From Lytechinus variegatus (taxonomy: Eukaryota; Echinodermata; Echinoidea; Temnopleuroida; Toxopneustidae), in assembly GCF_018143015.1 (NCBI RefSeq), contig NC_054749.1:33040911-33104910 (forward strand): 64,000 nt of DNA. The letters are read 5' to 3'. The position numbers and the translations under genes were made by a program. The first letter of the stretch is position 1. Each line of letters opens with the position of its first letter. The notes below the pieces were generated by a model. The model was not told the DNA's origin, did not search any database, and worked only from the letters and a program-made list of their open reading frames with translations. Positions 11,557-23,634 of this stretch are shown here, piece by piece.

Positions 11557-13210
11557 AGGGTGCTACATAAGCACTTGCCTGATTGCCCAGGGCAAGGAAA
11601 AGTTAGAGTCAGGCAAGCGTTTTGACGTAAAGACCAAAACTACTTGCCCGAATCGGACAAGCAAAATTCTCTCAGTAGAATGACCAAAATTAGGGTCAAT
11701 ATGATATGATATTGACCCTAATTTTGGTCATGGCAAGCAAGATAAAGTCCCTTCTTGGAAAACAAATGCAATAACAAGGTAGATCAGTTCATATCAAAAG
11801 AGAAAAAAGGGTCAATGGTTTATAAAACCAAACTTTCTTTTGAAGAGGTAGAACTTTTTCAAGGATTTTTTCGGGCAAGTACAATACAATGCATCCAAAA
11901 AAAACTATACACTTTTGAAATAGCTGCCAAATAAAAAGTATATCACTAATTTGGTAAGGAAAGACTGATATATAAAGGAAAGCCAATGAAGTCATCTTTC
12001 ATCAACTTTTAACTATCAATCAATTAATTAACAATTTGTTAGTACATCAACTCAATCAATGTGATCAATCAAATGTTCAACTTTTTCAATAAATTATCAA
12101 ACATTCAGCTTTTTAAATTATAAATCATCATAATTAGTCAAGTTCTTAATAATCATTCAATGGAAAAGAAAGACCCGTCAACCATAATTCACTTGGCATT
12201 TAAGTCTTAAATAGCATCCAGGAGAAAGAAAGAGGGTGGAAGGTGGGGGTGAGTACATGACATGTAATTTGTGAGAGAATACAAAGAATGCCCCTTTAAC
12301 CCAGTCTTACCCTATCTCATCCCCTTGCATGTAACAGGTACCATCACATTACTCTGACTCTCACAAGCACACTTGCTAAGATCCACATAATAAACTAAAA
12401 ATGCTACACTAAAATTACAATTCCTGTTTACTCAAGCATTACAATTCAATTTAGTAACTCATGAAATTTGCTTTAAAAAAAAAACTGATCTCAATTCATT
12501 AGTAATTTAACTCCCGTAACTTTGCAAGTTCCAAAGGACTCACCTCTAAAAAAACTTGAAGGCTAATTCCTGCTTACCCTAGTAAAGGCTAATCTCTCAG
12601 AAGGGGTGAAAGGGGTAGAGAGAGAGAGAGAAGGGGGGGGGGTTAAGTGTTCTGTTGACCCATATCCCGTCAACCTACTTCCCCCACCTAAGTCCTATCC
12701 CTATTCTGACTTCCTTGAACACATTGCTGAGATCCACTAGAAAAAATGAAAAATTGTATTTCATGTTTACTCATGCATTAAAAGTCAATTTAATATTGCT
12801 CTAAATTTTCTCTAAAAACCTTAATTGATAATGCTTAATAATTGATTTATCAAAACATCCTCAACTTTGCAAGTTCCAAGGGACTCGCATCTCAAAAACT
12901 GAAAGAAATTGCAAGGTTAATTCCTGCCCACCTTAATTTTCATACCCTTTGTTTCAGTGGGCAGTGCTCGCTAAAGCATGAATAGTTTTCAACTTTTTGG
13001 TGTCATTTTAAAGTTGACTTTATTAGCTTCCATATATGTAAATTTTTTCCCCAAAAGTGATATATTTTTTATTTGGCAGCCATTTCAAAAGTGCAGTGAT
13101 TTTGGGGATGCACTTTAGATTTTGGGGCAAGTATATTCCAAGTATATAAAAATTTACTTGCCCGACAGCCGACCGGGAAAGTGCTTCTAAAAAGTTATGT
13201 AGCATCCTGA
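11557..13210. mobile_element. Large foldback element with GCTACATAA-type ends
   Basis: The left part (11,557-12,000: GGGTGCTACATAAGCACTTGCC and, further in, AGCTGCCAAATAAAAAGTATA) is echoed in inverse orientation at 13,210-12,970 (TTATGTAGCATCCTG and TATTTTTTATTTGGCAGCC). The pairing is imperfect. Between them, 12,300-12,600 and 12,660-12,930 are direct repeats of each other (both contain ACTTTGCAAGTTCCAA). There is no coding capacity. The class is unknown and the boundaries are approximate. Confidence 0.55.
11680..11731. repeat. Perfect 23-bp hairpin
   Basis: Arms 11680-11702 and 11709-11731 are exact reverse complements (the left begins ATGACCAAAATTAGGG), separated by the six bases GATATG. 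It lies inside the left arm of the foldback element and has no counterpart in the right arm, so it appears to be a later event. Confidence 0.9.
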
Positions 13211-13842
13211 AGAATTCATTAAAAAAAAAAGAAAAATATTATGAAAAGACAGGGGAAAACTTGCTGCAATATTTACATCGCCATCTTGTTCTCTTGTTTT
13301 TTCACTGAGCTACAAGAAAATCAAGAGTTTGTCAGAAATGAACTTATATCCCATTTTATACATGGTTTAGGGCTAGATCTTTTAGAAGGAAAGTAGAAAT
13401 CTCGGGGACAAAAATTTCCTCTTTTTTTTTGCAGTAAACGCACATGAATGAGACGCAATCCCTGGCTCCGTAAGCAAACGTTAGTGAATGACTTTTACTC
13501 TCCAGGAGCTAGGAGCCTACTGTACTGGCTAGGTGTGAATCGTGCTCATGATGGCTAGAATTAATGATTTTTACGTTTTATTAACAATAGATGATAGGTC
13601 AATAAAATTTCATTTCATTCATTCAATTTCTTTTGACATGGTTGAGCTAGAAAGTAGAAGCTAATGTTAGTTAGAGAAATTAAGACTTTAGTTTACATTT
13701 ACAACATTCATGTCATTGCATAAATTTGCATTTCAACAATCAGTTTGACCATTGACTGAATAAGAGTAGACACAAACATACTAAAAACTTGATTTGACAA
13801 AAGCTATTCAAAACTGACATGGATCTACACTTAGTGACTCAC

Positions 13843-14073
13843 CCTTACATGTACTTCTAATCTGTTGTTCAAAGAAGCCGCATCTGGGTTATGATGACCA
13901 CCATCTCCTCGACGGGCTTGCCGCCGTAACTCTGCCGCTCGTTCCTCACTGTCAATAGTCAAGAAACTCCACGCGACTAAACACTGAATACCAACAATTG
14001 CCAATGCTGCGTACAGTACAAAGCGATAACGATAACAGAATCGCGTGGAGCGGTTTATCTGGATGTTGCTCAT
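13843..14073 (-). CDS. XYLT: Peptide O-xylosyltransferase, first coding exon
   Basis: This exon encodes 77 residues and ends in phase 0 at AGG before the donor GTGAGT (13842-13837). The product is a short basic cytoplasmic N-terminus (residues 1-17), a single signal-anchor membrane segment (about 18-39, ending LVAWSFL) and the start of an acidic then arginine-rich stem. By recollection this resembles the vertebrate XYLT2 N-terminus, which has a basic stretch, ALAILLLQGLVVWSF and then an acidic/basic stem. Xylosyltransferase is a Golgi type II membrane enzyme that transfers xylose from UDP-xylose to serine in proteoglycan cores, starting heparan and chondroitin sulfate chains. The start has A at -3 and lies below a CpG-rich region. 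The catalytic domain is not in this window. Another type II Golgi glycosyltransferase is possible. Confidence 0.6.
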
Positions 14074-14330
14074 TGTCGAAAATACTGCAGATCATCAAAA
14101 GAATGGTTTGAAGGAACTCATCTCTTTACGTTAGAAGTAATGTCATCTCGACTTCTTGAACACATCACCGATATCATCACCGCGCTCCACATCATTTACA
14201 TTTGTGTTTCGCGCACAATACTTCCGGTATTTGGATGCACGGCATGCATGATGCATCATTCGTTATCTCGCCAAGTCGAGAATTCGTGCGTCAGGAAACG
14301 AAACACTGAGGGCGAAGTCACAAAAATTAA
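14074..14330 (-). promoter_or_regulatory. Probable xylosyltransferase promoter and 5' UTR with an ETS site
   Basis: The sequence directly upstream of the start codon is CpG-richer than its surroundings (CACCGCGCTCC, TTTCGCGCAC, CTCGCCAAGTCGAG). On the minus strand it carries ACCGGAAGTA (14228-14219), a full ETS-factor consensus about 146 bases before the ATG, as commonly found in TATA-less housekeeping promoters. The transcription start was not identified. Confidence 0.45.
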
Positions 14331-16790
14331 TTACCAACCATCAAGTTCATGCATTGACGGAGGGGGGGGGTGCCCTCTCTACATGGACCATTCACTTTTT
14401 TTTCAAAAATGGAGGGTGCCCTCCCTCCCCCATTTATACGACAGCGCAAAAAAAAGAAATATAAAAAGGGGAAAAAACAGAGAAGATGATAAATAAGAAG
14501 GGGGAAACATATAGGAGATGGAATAACTGGGACAATGAACTTAATAATTCAAATAAACATTACGCTCGCGCTTTGAGCTTGAATTTTCTTGAGTGATATT
14601 ATAATCTGCTCAAAAGCAGGGGTTAAAAATATCCTGTTTTCAATAGGTTTAATTTTGCTTGCGATTCGAATTTTCATCATTTTGTTGAGGCATGAGCCAT
14701 ACACATCCCGTTTTTTATTACCCCATGCAAAGTGGCTGCTGAACAATTTTCGGCTTGCCGCACGCGTCCACATTGGTGATATACGTATCCTCTCCTATGA
14801 TAATTATTTTCTATGCTCTTGCAATTCGCATTGCGCTTCCTAAGTTCATGTTTTCAGAATTAAAGAACAATAAGAGTGACAAAGCATTGAATAGACGCGT
14901 CTTAACTCTTATTAAACTGGGGGGGGGGTCAATTGCGGGCCCCTCGACAAATTTAGTCGCTACAGTACGCCGCCCGGCACAAAATTTCACCGCGCCGCTC
15001 GCCAACTTGCGCATCTTTTGAGACTTATACCGTGTTTACACGTCTTGATCGGCTTTTGGTTTGCTTTTACACGTTGTTACAGCTCACAGTTCAGAACCGC
15101 GATCCGATTAAGTGTAAACACGACATTAATTGCCAGTGACGCCCGGGTTATACGCGGTTCCGAATATTTTCAAGCGCAGGACCGCAGGTCCCCAAATTGC
15201 CCCAAAACATGATCCCGTGTACAAAGTCAATGCATATTGCATTGTGTTTTCAAAAATCATAAATGATTTTTGTCGGTATAGAAAGGTTTATTTTATGTTA
15301 TTTATGATCGCGAAAGGGTCCCTATCAATTTCATTAAAAATCAATAAAAAAAGGTTTGACAAACAAAGAAATACATATGAATTAAAAACAATAAAATGAG
15401 GAGGTTCGTTTTTTTTCTTGCATTTTTGGAGAGATTTCTGTTGAAAATGTCAAAAGTGATATATGTTCACCAAAAAGTAGCATTCTAATAGCTATAAGAA
15501 GTGAGTTAAAGGCAAAACCATGCACAAAAAAACAAATTCAGGGCAGTGATTTCCTACGCTTATTTGCATTCATTGATAAAGAAATATAACCATAATTTTT
15601 AAATATTTTACGATATACAGTTTTTACATCCGGCTCTACGCGCGTGCAAATTTTCGCGACGATCGCGCCATGCACAATGAACAGCCGAGATCTGCCGGGA
15701 GCAGGGGCCGGGGGTCATTAACCGCCCCCCAAGTTTGTTGGTCTGAAATAGTCACGTGAACATGTTGGTATATATAAGGTAGCGTTATGATGTGTCCGAT
15801 GAAAGTGCATTCACGAATGGGGAAGATCATTCCATGAATTCCGTGCCCCCCCCCCCCCGGCATGTCTTAACAGATTTGAAAACATGCTTGCATTAATTGT
15901 TTAACGAGATATTCAACTGATTATTTCAAAAAGTCTTAAAATGTGCAGTTTTCAGGTTGAAATACACTGTATCAAAAAACTTCTCATAGACGTCCTGATA
16001 TCTAAATTAAAAAAAAAATCACTGAACCCGCGCTTTACGCTCGTAATATATTGTTTATTGTTTTCAGATTGAAATGTCATAACCCCCGATCGCATTTAAT
16101 TTGCACTGAATACCTTTCTCACGGCAATTTGCCATGCAAGGTTATAAGAGTCCGAAATTCTCTATCAGGTGTAGCGAAGAAACGAGGACTCTGGCGGGGG
16201 GGGGGGGGCTTCAGTCCCGGGCCCCACTTTTTGGAAAACCTTTTACGAAGATGTACACAGGGGGAAAATACCATCAGGGGTCCGACATAAAAGGCCCTGT
16301 TACACAAAGCTTAGCATGATCACAGGAGTCGATTTATTGCTTTGACTAATCGTGAATTAAGATCAAGTCCCGATTAGTGTCCGATCAATCGCGAACCTTT
16401 TGTGTTATACATGTACAATCATGACCCTGAGTTTGATTTTTTTTACATGGTCGCCGGCAACGCCTACATATAGTATCCAAGCCCCCATCAAGCAGAATCA
16501 GGGCGGAATTAAATGACTAGGCCTATTTCGACCACAAAGTGGTCAAGTTTTAGAAAATAATAAAAATACATAGAATGCATTCAGAATGCAAGAATGTACT
16601 TTGAACATCTTCGAACGCAGTGACCTCAAAAATTGACATGACCTGAACGTTTTGAGCGCTCACAAGAACTGGCCCGAGTCCCGAATGCAAATACATGTAT
16701 AAAACCGTCAGAATTTTTAGAATGCCCCTCGAATATCCAACTGAACGCGTCACAAATTTTAAACCCGACTCCATTGAGGCTCATTTCGAC
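14331..16790. other. Intergenic DNA without a recognisable gene
   Basis: It holds long G or C homopolymers (for example near 14,361, 14,921, 15,846 and 16,195), a segment at 14,940-15,015 with GCCGCTCGCCAACTTGCGC, and CCGTGTTTACAC with its partial complement GTGTAAACACG at 15,030-15,122, probably a decayed inverted-repeat element. Open frames here are short and without family resemblance. Confidence 0.6.
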
Positions 16791-17156
16791 TCTAGCACAT
16801 GACTAATATGCTTTTCACACTGCATTTCCTTAACCCCATACTATTTTTTTCGTTTCACACTGTCTTTCTTAACCCCATACTATAGGCTACATTAATGCTT
16901 AGCCTTAATTAGCCGGGGTTAACCCTGGATTATCACACAGCTCATAAACATTGACGATTTTACCAGAGCGCGATTAATGTGCAATTTCGACTTCTGCGAT
17001 TGGCTAGTGCTCATAGCCTCACTTTTCCTTAGCCCTGTTTCGTTTCACACTGCATCTCTTTATCACTGCAATAGGCTGTTTTTTTGGAGGGCCAGGTATA
17101 CCGTTCTATCCCAATTTGCTTAAACGTAGTGTGAAAACGAAGTGGGCTAAGCTTAA

Positions 17157-18617
17157 AGGGGAATCCAACCCAAATAAAAACTTGTTTTTATAAGGAAAAG
17201 AAAAATCAGACAAGATGATAGGTGAAAGTTTGAACAATATTGGACAAACAAAAAGAAAGATATGAATTTTTAAAAGTTGTAAATATTGCATTATGAAAGA
17301 TTTCTGCCTAAATGAGACAGAAAATCGTGTACAACTCTTGAACGCACACACAGGTCACGGAGTGACCCTGAGTGCAAACAGCGACTGTGTTACAACTTAG
17401 GGGTGATACATTTTCACAATAGGGGTGAGGCAAACTCACTGGAGGGACTTTAATTCACTTATAACAAAGAAATGTGTACTACAGTACTCCTGTTGAATGC
17501 TCTGATGGAAATTATATGAGTTTCACATTCATTTGAACGGGAGGACAAGATTATTGTATATATCGAGTGCATTATGCATAAATCATATACCATTGCGACC
17601 CCTGCCTGGCCGATGGTCCAGGCATGACGATCCTGAGTGACGTCACCGATAGAGACCTCAAATGCCAGGAGAGCCTATTCGATAACTGACTTCATCTAAA
17701 AAACACGTATTGAAGATATAACATCCAATGGGGAAATGGCTTTCATTTTCATGAAATATACATTCCATTCTTCAATAAATCTCTAACTCCGTCGTTAACT
17801 GCCCATTAATTCTCGAGCAATGGGGGAATGAATACAGAGTGTCTCAAAGTTTGTGTGAAAAAAGGTGCATTTTCCATAGAACTTCTGCCAAAAAGCAATG
17901 CGTAAGGGAAAGATTAGCCCCAAAACACGAATAGATGAGTTAATCAAATGGGATGAATCATGAAAATCAGTGAAATATAGTTTCTCCTGTACTCATTACT
18001 GAATACCCCGACTTGATACGATCAATTTTTCCCCCTCTCCATCAACTTTTAAGAAAAAAGGTGCATATTTTCATAAAAATATTATGTGTTATATCGACGG
18101 ACGCCCGTGCGTACGAGCAGGAGCTAGTCAAATGTCTCGTATTTTTCATAATGTAATCACTATACCCATGGAGACTTCAAATTGGCCGCATATATGGGAT
18201 GTCATAGTGATGTAAGGCAAGGACTACTCTTCCATGTACTCCAATACATATTATGGCTAAAATGTCATTTTTCCCAAAAGTTTTATTTCAAATTATATTT
18301 TTCTTTCATGAGGACATAAAACAATATACTACATGGGTTATATTTAGATTACTGCCCCAGGGGAATGAGTACTTAGGAGAAAACCACAAATCCCTGATAA
18401 TAAAGTACATGGCCTATGGGAAAGTTGTCCTTGCCCCTTGTCATAATTTACTTACCCAGTTGCCAATTTGAAATCTACATAGTATTAGTGATCTCAATTT
18501 TAAAGCAGCTATAACTTTCTTATTGCTTGTCCAATTTCTTTCAAACTTTCACCATTCTGTTTAATTTATTTTTCTCCTTCCCAACACAACATTATATGGC
18601 CAAGGCTGGATTCCCCT
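17157..18617. mobile_element. TTAA-flanked inverted-repeat element, family D
   Basis: The left end is AGGGGAATCCAACCC and the right end GGCTGGATTCCCCT, with exact TTAA on both sides (17153-17156 and 18618-18621). The terminal arms pair over roughly 120-150 bp (for example GTGAAAGTTTGAACAATA against its complement near 18,540). The interior, about 17,400-18,450, is unique in this window and has no long open frame. The ends resemble those of families A-C. Confidence 0.8.
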
Positions 18618-18693
18618 TTAACCCCGGGAAATTGGTGGGGCTAAGACCCCCCCCCCACCCACCCCCTTAGCCCCACCAATTTCCCGGGGTTAA
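18618..18693. repeat. Perfect 28-bp hairpin with C-rich loop
   Basis: Bases 18618-18645 (starting TTAACCCCGGGAAATT) and 18666-18693 are exact reverse complements, with a 20-base C-rich loop. The first four bases are also the right TTAA of the family D element, so the hairpin belongs to the host sequence that element entered. Confidence 0.9.
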
Positions 18694-18721
18694 GGGAAAA
18701 AGTGCAGCCGTAAAAAACATA

Positions 18722-19493
18722 TAACAATAATTATAAGAGTATGAGTCGCCTGGTAAATTTTATTAGAACTTATTAGAACTCCAGTTGGGTGAATTCGGAC
18801 CCCCCTCCCATGATTTTTTTATATCTTTATTCATTTCAGCGGATTCTGCTTGATTCCTAATAAGTGTGTGTAATTTGGGGGTGGTTGAATTAGTCTGTGG
18901 GATACGATGGACCGGGTCGAGCTAAAGTTGGACGAATCTATTGAGAGTCGATTGTCCAGGTAACTTGTATGACTCACGATTTCGTCCCCGACTGGAATTT
19001 CACCTTTCACGAGATGAATATCGTTCCTGGGTGACTAATTGTCTTCTGTTTTTACATATAGACCAACGAGGATTAGAAAAATCGTTATTTGTTTCATTTA
19101 ATTCACTGTAGGCTTATCTATCTGGACGAACTTCTGTCCATTTGAACTTCGCCAACGCCCAGCGCCAGCTGCCCATCACGTTAACGTTAAACTCGGAGGG
19201 AATTCCCTGCGTTTAGGCCTATAAGTTAACCAGCCGGTGCGAGCTGCTAGCTGAACCGCGTTCGGGGTCCTCCTCCCAGGAAAGACGGTACGGAACTGTT
19301 CTGACCCCGAGCACTCAACGCAAACTCCAGAGCAGAGAGGCAAGTATAAGGGCAGGAAGGCTGTGATTTGGATATGTCTGTAGGACAGATTAACATGATT
19401 CATGTCTTGCCCATGTCTTTTGTGAATTGTGTGTCATCATTCATGGTCATTGACATTGACATTGCCAATGTCAATGAATTAGGCCTAGGCCTA
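18722..19493. other. Intergenic, no gene recognised; GC-richer patch
   Basis: 19,140-19,350 is richer in CpG than its surroundings (CCAGCCGGTGCGAGC, GAACCGCGTTCGGGG) and contains the palindrome GTTAACGTTAAC. It could be a remote promoter or 5' UTR exon, but no coding or splice evidence ties it to a gene. The rest shows nothing recognisable. Confidence 0.4.
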
Positions 19494-20102
19494 GCACTTA
19501 TAGAAATGCACGTCGACATAGTCAACTGGTATGACGTCATTTTTTGGCGTTCCATATGCCTCAGGTCCTCACGCACGTCCACTATCAGAATCGAGAACCT
19601 CGCCACATCCATTTTGTGGTTCTCTTAAATCATAGTCGACGTGCACTTGAGTGACGTCATTTAACCACTCAAGCTCAGCATGAAGTTCAACATTTCCCTT
19701 TTAAAACACATTTTTCAGTGACTTTTTCACAAAATTAATGTAAGTTGTACGATGCCTTATGTTTATCATATTTGAAATTGCTTTCTGATCTCCAAAATAT
19801 ATATCGATACATATCCTAACTCGCGTAAAAAGGAATCAAAGCAAGTGAAAGGGCAAGTGTGCACAAGTTGCACCTTCGCATTACCCAACCGGGTGGCCAG
19901 GCGATGGAACGCCAGATCTTCCGGGTCGGGCAGCGTGTCATGACCCGCTGGTTATCGCATTGTTCCAACTGGACGTACGTACACGTCGAGTGAAATCTAA
20001 AGTCATCCTATCTGTAGTGAACGAAGGCAGACGACGTTGACTCGAACGATCAGAGGACTGCGACGTTGCTTTCGTTCACTGCTCCCAAAAGTCTCTGTTG
20101 AC
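19494..20102. repeat. 0.6 kb dispersed repeat, copy 2, with two perfect CRE motifs
   Basis: A direct relative of 10908-11528. This copy has TGACGTCA at 19532-19539 and 19652-19659, where copy 1 has TGACGTTA and TGATGTCA. The pair brackets an inverted repeat (TGCACGTCGAC and GTCGACGTGCA). No coding function was identified. Confidence 0.75.
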
Positions 20103-21271
20103 AATGATTGTACTCAGGCTCAGCGCTCACTGAGTCTGACAAGTCACATTGTCCAGAGAGAAAATGAGATTGGATCAATGTCATTGTCACCAGCAGTGAA
20201 TTAGGATAAGCAGCACTAAATGCCGGGGGGAGGGGGGGGCACTTACATTGATGAGTTCCCCCCCCCCCCCCCCCGGAGTGAATGGCCTGGTGAAATGCCA
20301 ACATAAACTTAAGATTCATATTTATTCACATACATGTAAGTTTCAGTTTCAGAATCAGATTGAATATGACCGAGTTTCCTGATAAGCACACTCACTCTGT
20401 AAACATAACTTTGTATGTCCTCTGTTTGGATTCCCTTGAGTAAGATGGCATTGTTTGGCTTATTTTCTCTTGTTCTTTGGGACAAATGCTTGATAATTTG
20501 GTACTGTCAGTTTCCATTACAACTATTCATCATATAACTTGGCTCTGAATTTGAATTCTTTTGATAATTTTTTTTCTAAATTAAAAATAGAGATTGTTTT
20601 TTGACAATCTGGAAGCGATTTCAATTTTCTCCAATAGAGGGTCTACAAAAAATGCTCAAAATTAAAGTTTATAAGCGCTCTGGTGAAATGATCCCCAAGT
20701 TACAATGAAAAATAAATCACAACTAGATCTACATGTATTATATGGAAAAAGTATTTTTTTGTTTTGTTACAAAAGGGATATTTTAAAGATTTTTTTAAGT
20801 GTGTGTTGAGTAACTCATATGGTGAGGTATCCCAAGTCTGCACAGTGCCCTTACATAAGTATCTGTGCACACTCGTATCTGCGAGATTCTAATAAAACTA
20901 AGACACGCAAAGACTATAGACCTTACACCTGAAATACATACTTGAAGACAGATATTCATTAAAATTAAGCCTAATTAAAATATCTGACTAAATGGTGGAA
21001 AAATAATGAATTTCAGGAAATTCATGTGACGGGCTCAAAATGCAGCCTTTCGTATTAAAATCCTTGAATCGTGTGTAAAGTGAATGGGTGCGCAGACAAG
21101 GGGCACCATTGTTTTGTTCAATCTGACAAATGACCGTCCAAGGGTTTTTCCAAGAAAATCATACATTTCTTTCAAATTTTCAAGAGATTTTTTGCACACT
21201 TATAAGAATATAAGGAACATCATCAACTGAAAACTTTTGTGGAATAAGAATAAATTCATGGTTAATCTTAA
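20103..21271. other. Intergenic, no gene recognised
   Basis: It contains facing G and C runs at about 20,224-20,276, which form a strong potential hairpin or may be an assembly-prone tract. Otherwise it is AT-rich sequence in which I see no exon or element. Confidence 0.6.
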
Positions 21272-21892
21272 AGGGATTGTCCAGGTTGGAGATATTTATA
21301 AATAGAGTAAAATTCAAAGAGCAAAATGCTGAAAATGTCATCAAAAACCGGATAACAAATAACAAAGTTATTGAATTTTAAAGATCTGCATTATTCTGGT
21401 GAAACAGTTCTAGGCATGTCTTCATGAATATTCATTAGGTTGGCTGATGATGTTATATCCCCACTTGTTCTTTGTATTTTATTACAATGTATATGAAATT
21501 AGGTTTATTCAAACATTTTCTACCAAGAACTAAAACAATTGGATTGACAACTGATTAAGTGCATTTTTATAGCTACATGTATTTACTGCCGCAACTTTTC
21601 AGCATAATGGATAGTTGGAGACACATCATTTACACATGTATGTATGAAAAAGTGTAACAATTATGATTTCATGAAATAAATAAGAAAAAGGAAAGTGGAG
21701 ATGTGACATCATCAGCCCACCCAATGAATATTCATGATGATGTGGATATAACTGTTTTCACAAAATATTGATAAACTTTAAAATTCAATAACTTCGTTAT
21801 TTGTTATCCGATTTTGATGAAATTTTCAGCATTTTGCTCTGAATTTTACTCTATTTATTTAGATATAAATATTTTCAGCCTGGACCATCCCT
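21272..21892. mobile_element. Foldback MITE, family B copy 2, TTAA-flanked
   Basis: The ends are AGGGATTGTCCAGG and CCTGGACCATCCCT, with exact TTAA on both sides (21268-21271 and 21893-21896). The arms match the 2457 copy, including ATGAATATTCATTAGG and its complement. It is non-coding. Confidence 0.85.
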
Positions 21893-21896
21893 TTAA

Positions 21897-23556
21897 GTTA
21901 AAGTTTTTGGTGCATAGACATGAGGCTCCCCTTCATATATGTAGATTCGCCAAGGTGGGATGGCTGCAGTGAACAATTGGATTAGCAGTAGATCTTGATG
22001 AAGAGCCGCTCATAAAATTGGGATCGTCTCACTTTAATACAGGGGCTGTCTTAGTTTTCAATGCTTCTTGCACACAAGAAATCTAGGAAAATTCATTCAC
22101 CTGTCAAGTTCCGACCCCAATCAAGTGCGTTAGTCAATGTAAACATCAGGTTTCATAACAAGATGGCAAATCATAAATAATAGACGGTGAACCGGGGAAT
22201 CAAAGTCTTTGAATCTATTTTTAGCATTCTGAATTTTTGGCACGAAGTGATCTGATTTGCAGCCTTTGAATTCATGGAATACTTTTGGGGGCACTGGGAG
22301 GCTTGCACAGCATATGCTTACTTTATTTTCATTCATAAATTGGCTTGCAGCCGTGGCTGGATCCATCCATTCTTTACAATTTGCCATTGTGCAGGGGGAA
22401 GTGAAAAAAATTAAAGACAATATCAATTAGTATTAAGACCTGTCTGTTTATTGGGATATCTCTGAAACAGCTCTTGGATCAACGATTGCTAAAAATGTAA
22501 TGCTCTGGTACTGACCACATCAAAAAGAGGGTCTTAGAAATTAATTAGATTGTAGGCATAGCATGGTAGTGGCTACGTACATGTACATGTATAATGCGCA
22601 CGCGTCTTGCTAGATTCATATCAGGCTAGCGCAAGCTAGCTGCGGGCACAGTGAGCTTCAGCGCCCTGGTGCTATGGCTCAGCTCACCGCTCCGACTGGC
22701 TGAGGGGTTCACGGTGGGCATGCACTAGAACAAGAATCACAAATTTGAGCGTCTGCGGAACGGGGAAAAATAGGTTTTTCTATGGCTTCCTAAATTTGTG
22801 ATGCTCTGGAATGAAAATTTAGGCTGAAAATGGGGGTCTCAACCACAAACATACATGTATATTAAATTTAATAAATTTATTGTAAGTACTCCCCCACTCC
22901 TACCCCCGGTCATTGTGTCTCGTTTATTCAACCATGTACAAACTCAGACAAGAGGTGGCGCTATACCCTCTAAATCATACACTTCAAATTTGGTACATGT
23001 ACTTCTGCAGCTTGAGATTTTTTATTTTGAGTTTGGCTGAACTGAAGTAAAAAAAAAAAAATGTCTTAGAACTCTAAAAAAATTCATATTTCAAACCTGA
23101 AATCATCAAAGTCAAAGCCTGACAATTAGGAAGAGAGATTCACACAATATGAATATACATGATGTATACCTACATGTAGATTGGTATCCATTGTGTGCTT
23201 TGCCCACATGGACAGCCCAGCACATCACCTTCGTACATGTAGTGCTTTATTATGGTAATCCCCTATGTTGATAAGAACAGGATGTTGCAATATTGTGATA
23301 CATACACTAGAGGGAAATACCCTTTGTTGACCTAGCTTGAATCTGCCCATGGGTCTATGGGTCTGTAAAAAGAGTTCATAAATACAAACTGCAAGTCCAA
23401 AATACCAGCTATTGATTGGATGATTGAAAATCAAGTTATATTTGCTTTTTAGACTTGTAACACTTACTTAGCAAATGGCCCAGAAGCAGTATGTGTATGT
23501 AGATTGAAATACTTGATTGAATTGTTTTCATGTTTTTGTTTTTATTTTACGGACAG
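21897..23556. other. Intergenic or upstream region of MKK3/6; no exon recognised
   Basis: 22,590-22,720 is a CpG-richer patch with the palindrome GCTAGCGCAAGCTAGC and could belong to the kinase promoter, but this is a guess. The remainder is AT-rich without recognised coding sequence. Confidence 0.35.
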
Positions 23557-23634
23557 GAAGATAGGTTGTGCTGTTGTCCTGTGGTCCTGTGGTTGACTGA
23601 GTCATTCATCTAAAAGCTAACACACTTCAAAGAG
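23557..23634 (+). other. Probable 5' UTR part of the first coding exon of MKK3/6
   Basis: A pyrimidine-rich tract ending in ACGGACAG (23549-23556) looks like a splice acceptor, so the ATG exon probably begins at 23557 and an untranslated exon lies upstream. Transcription starting nearby without that splice is also possible. Confidence 0.4.

Larger units (their letters stand above)
1..13842 (-). other. Probable intron 1 (or beyond) of the xylosyltransferase gene; no exon recognised
   Basis: The coding exon at 14073-13843 ends in a splice donor, so transcription must continue leftward through this stretch. I found no segment resembling the xylosyltransferase catalytic domain here, so either intron 1 is longer than 13.8 kb or a divergent exon was missed. 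What it holds is AT-rich DNA and the repeats listed separately. I see nothing recognisable at 400-1686, 3660-4500, 5840-7350, 7965-8960 and 9975-10900 beyond homopolymers, scattered ACATGTA runs and open frames without coding character. Confidence 0.5.
16800..18715. mobile_element. Decayed outer inverted-repeat element hosting a TTAA element
   Basis: The left side repeats TTTCACACTGC followed by CTTAACCCC, and the right side ends GGGGTTAAGGGAAAAAGTGCAG, which is its imperfect inverse. The family D element is inserted between these. Inner copies of the CACACTG...TTAACCCC motif occur three times on the left. The boundaries are approximate and the class is unknown. Confidence 0.4.

Noticed and set aside
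13023-13205. 60-aa minus-strand frame near the xylosyltransferase exon, considered as exon 2
   Set aside because: It lies in the inverted arm of a foldback element and does not resemble the enzyme.
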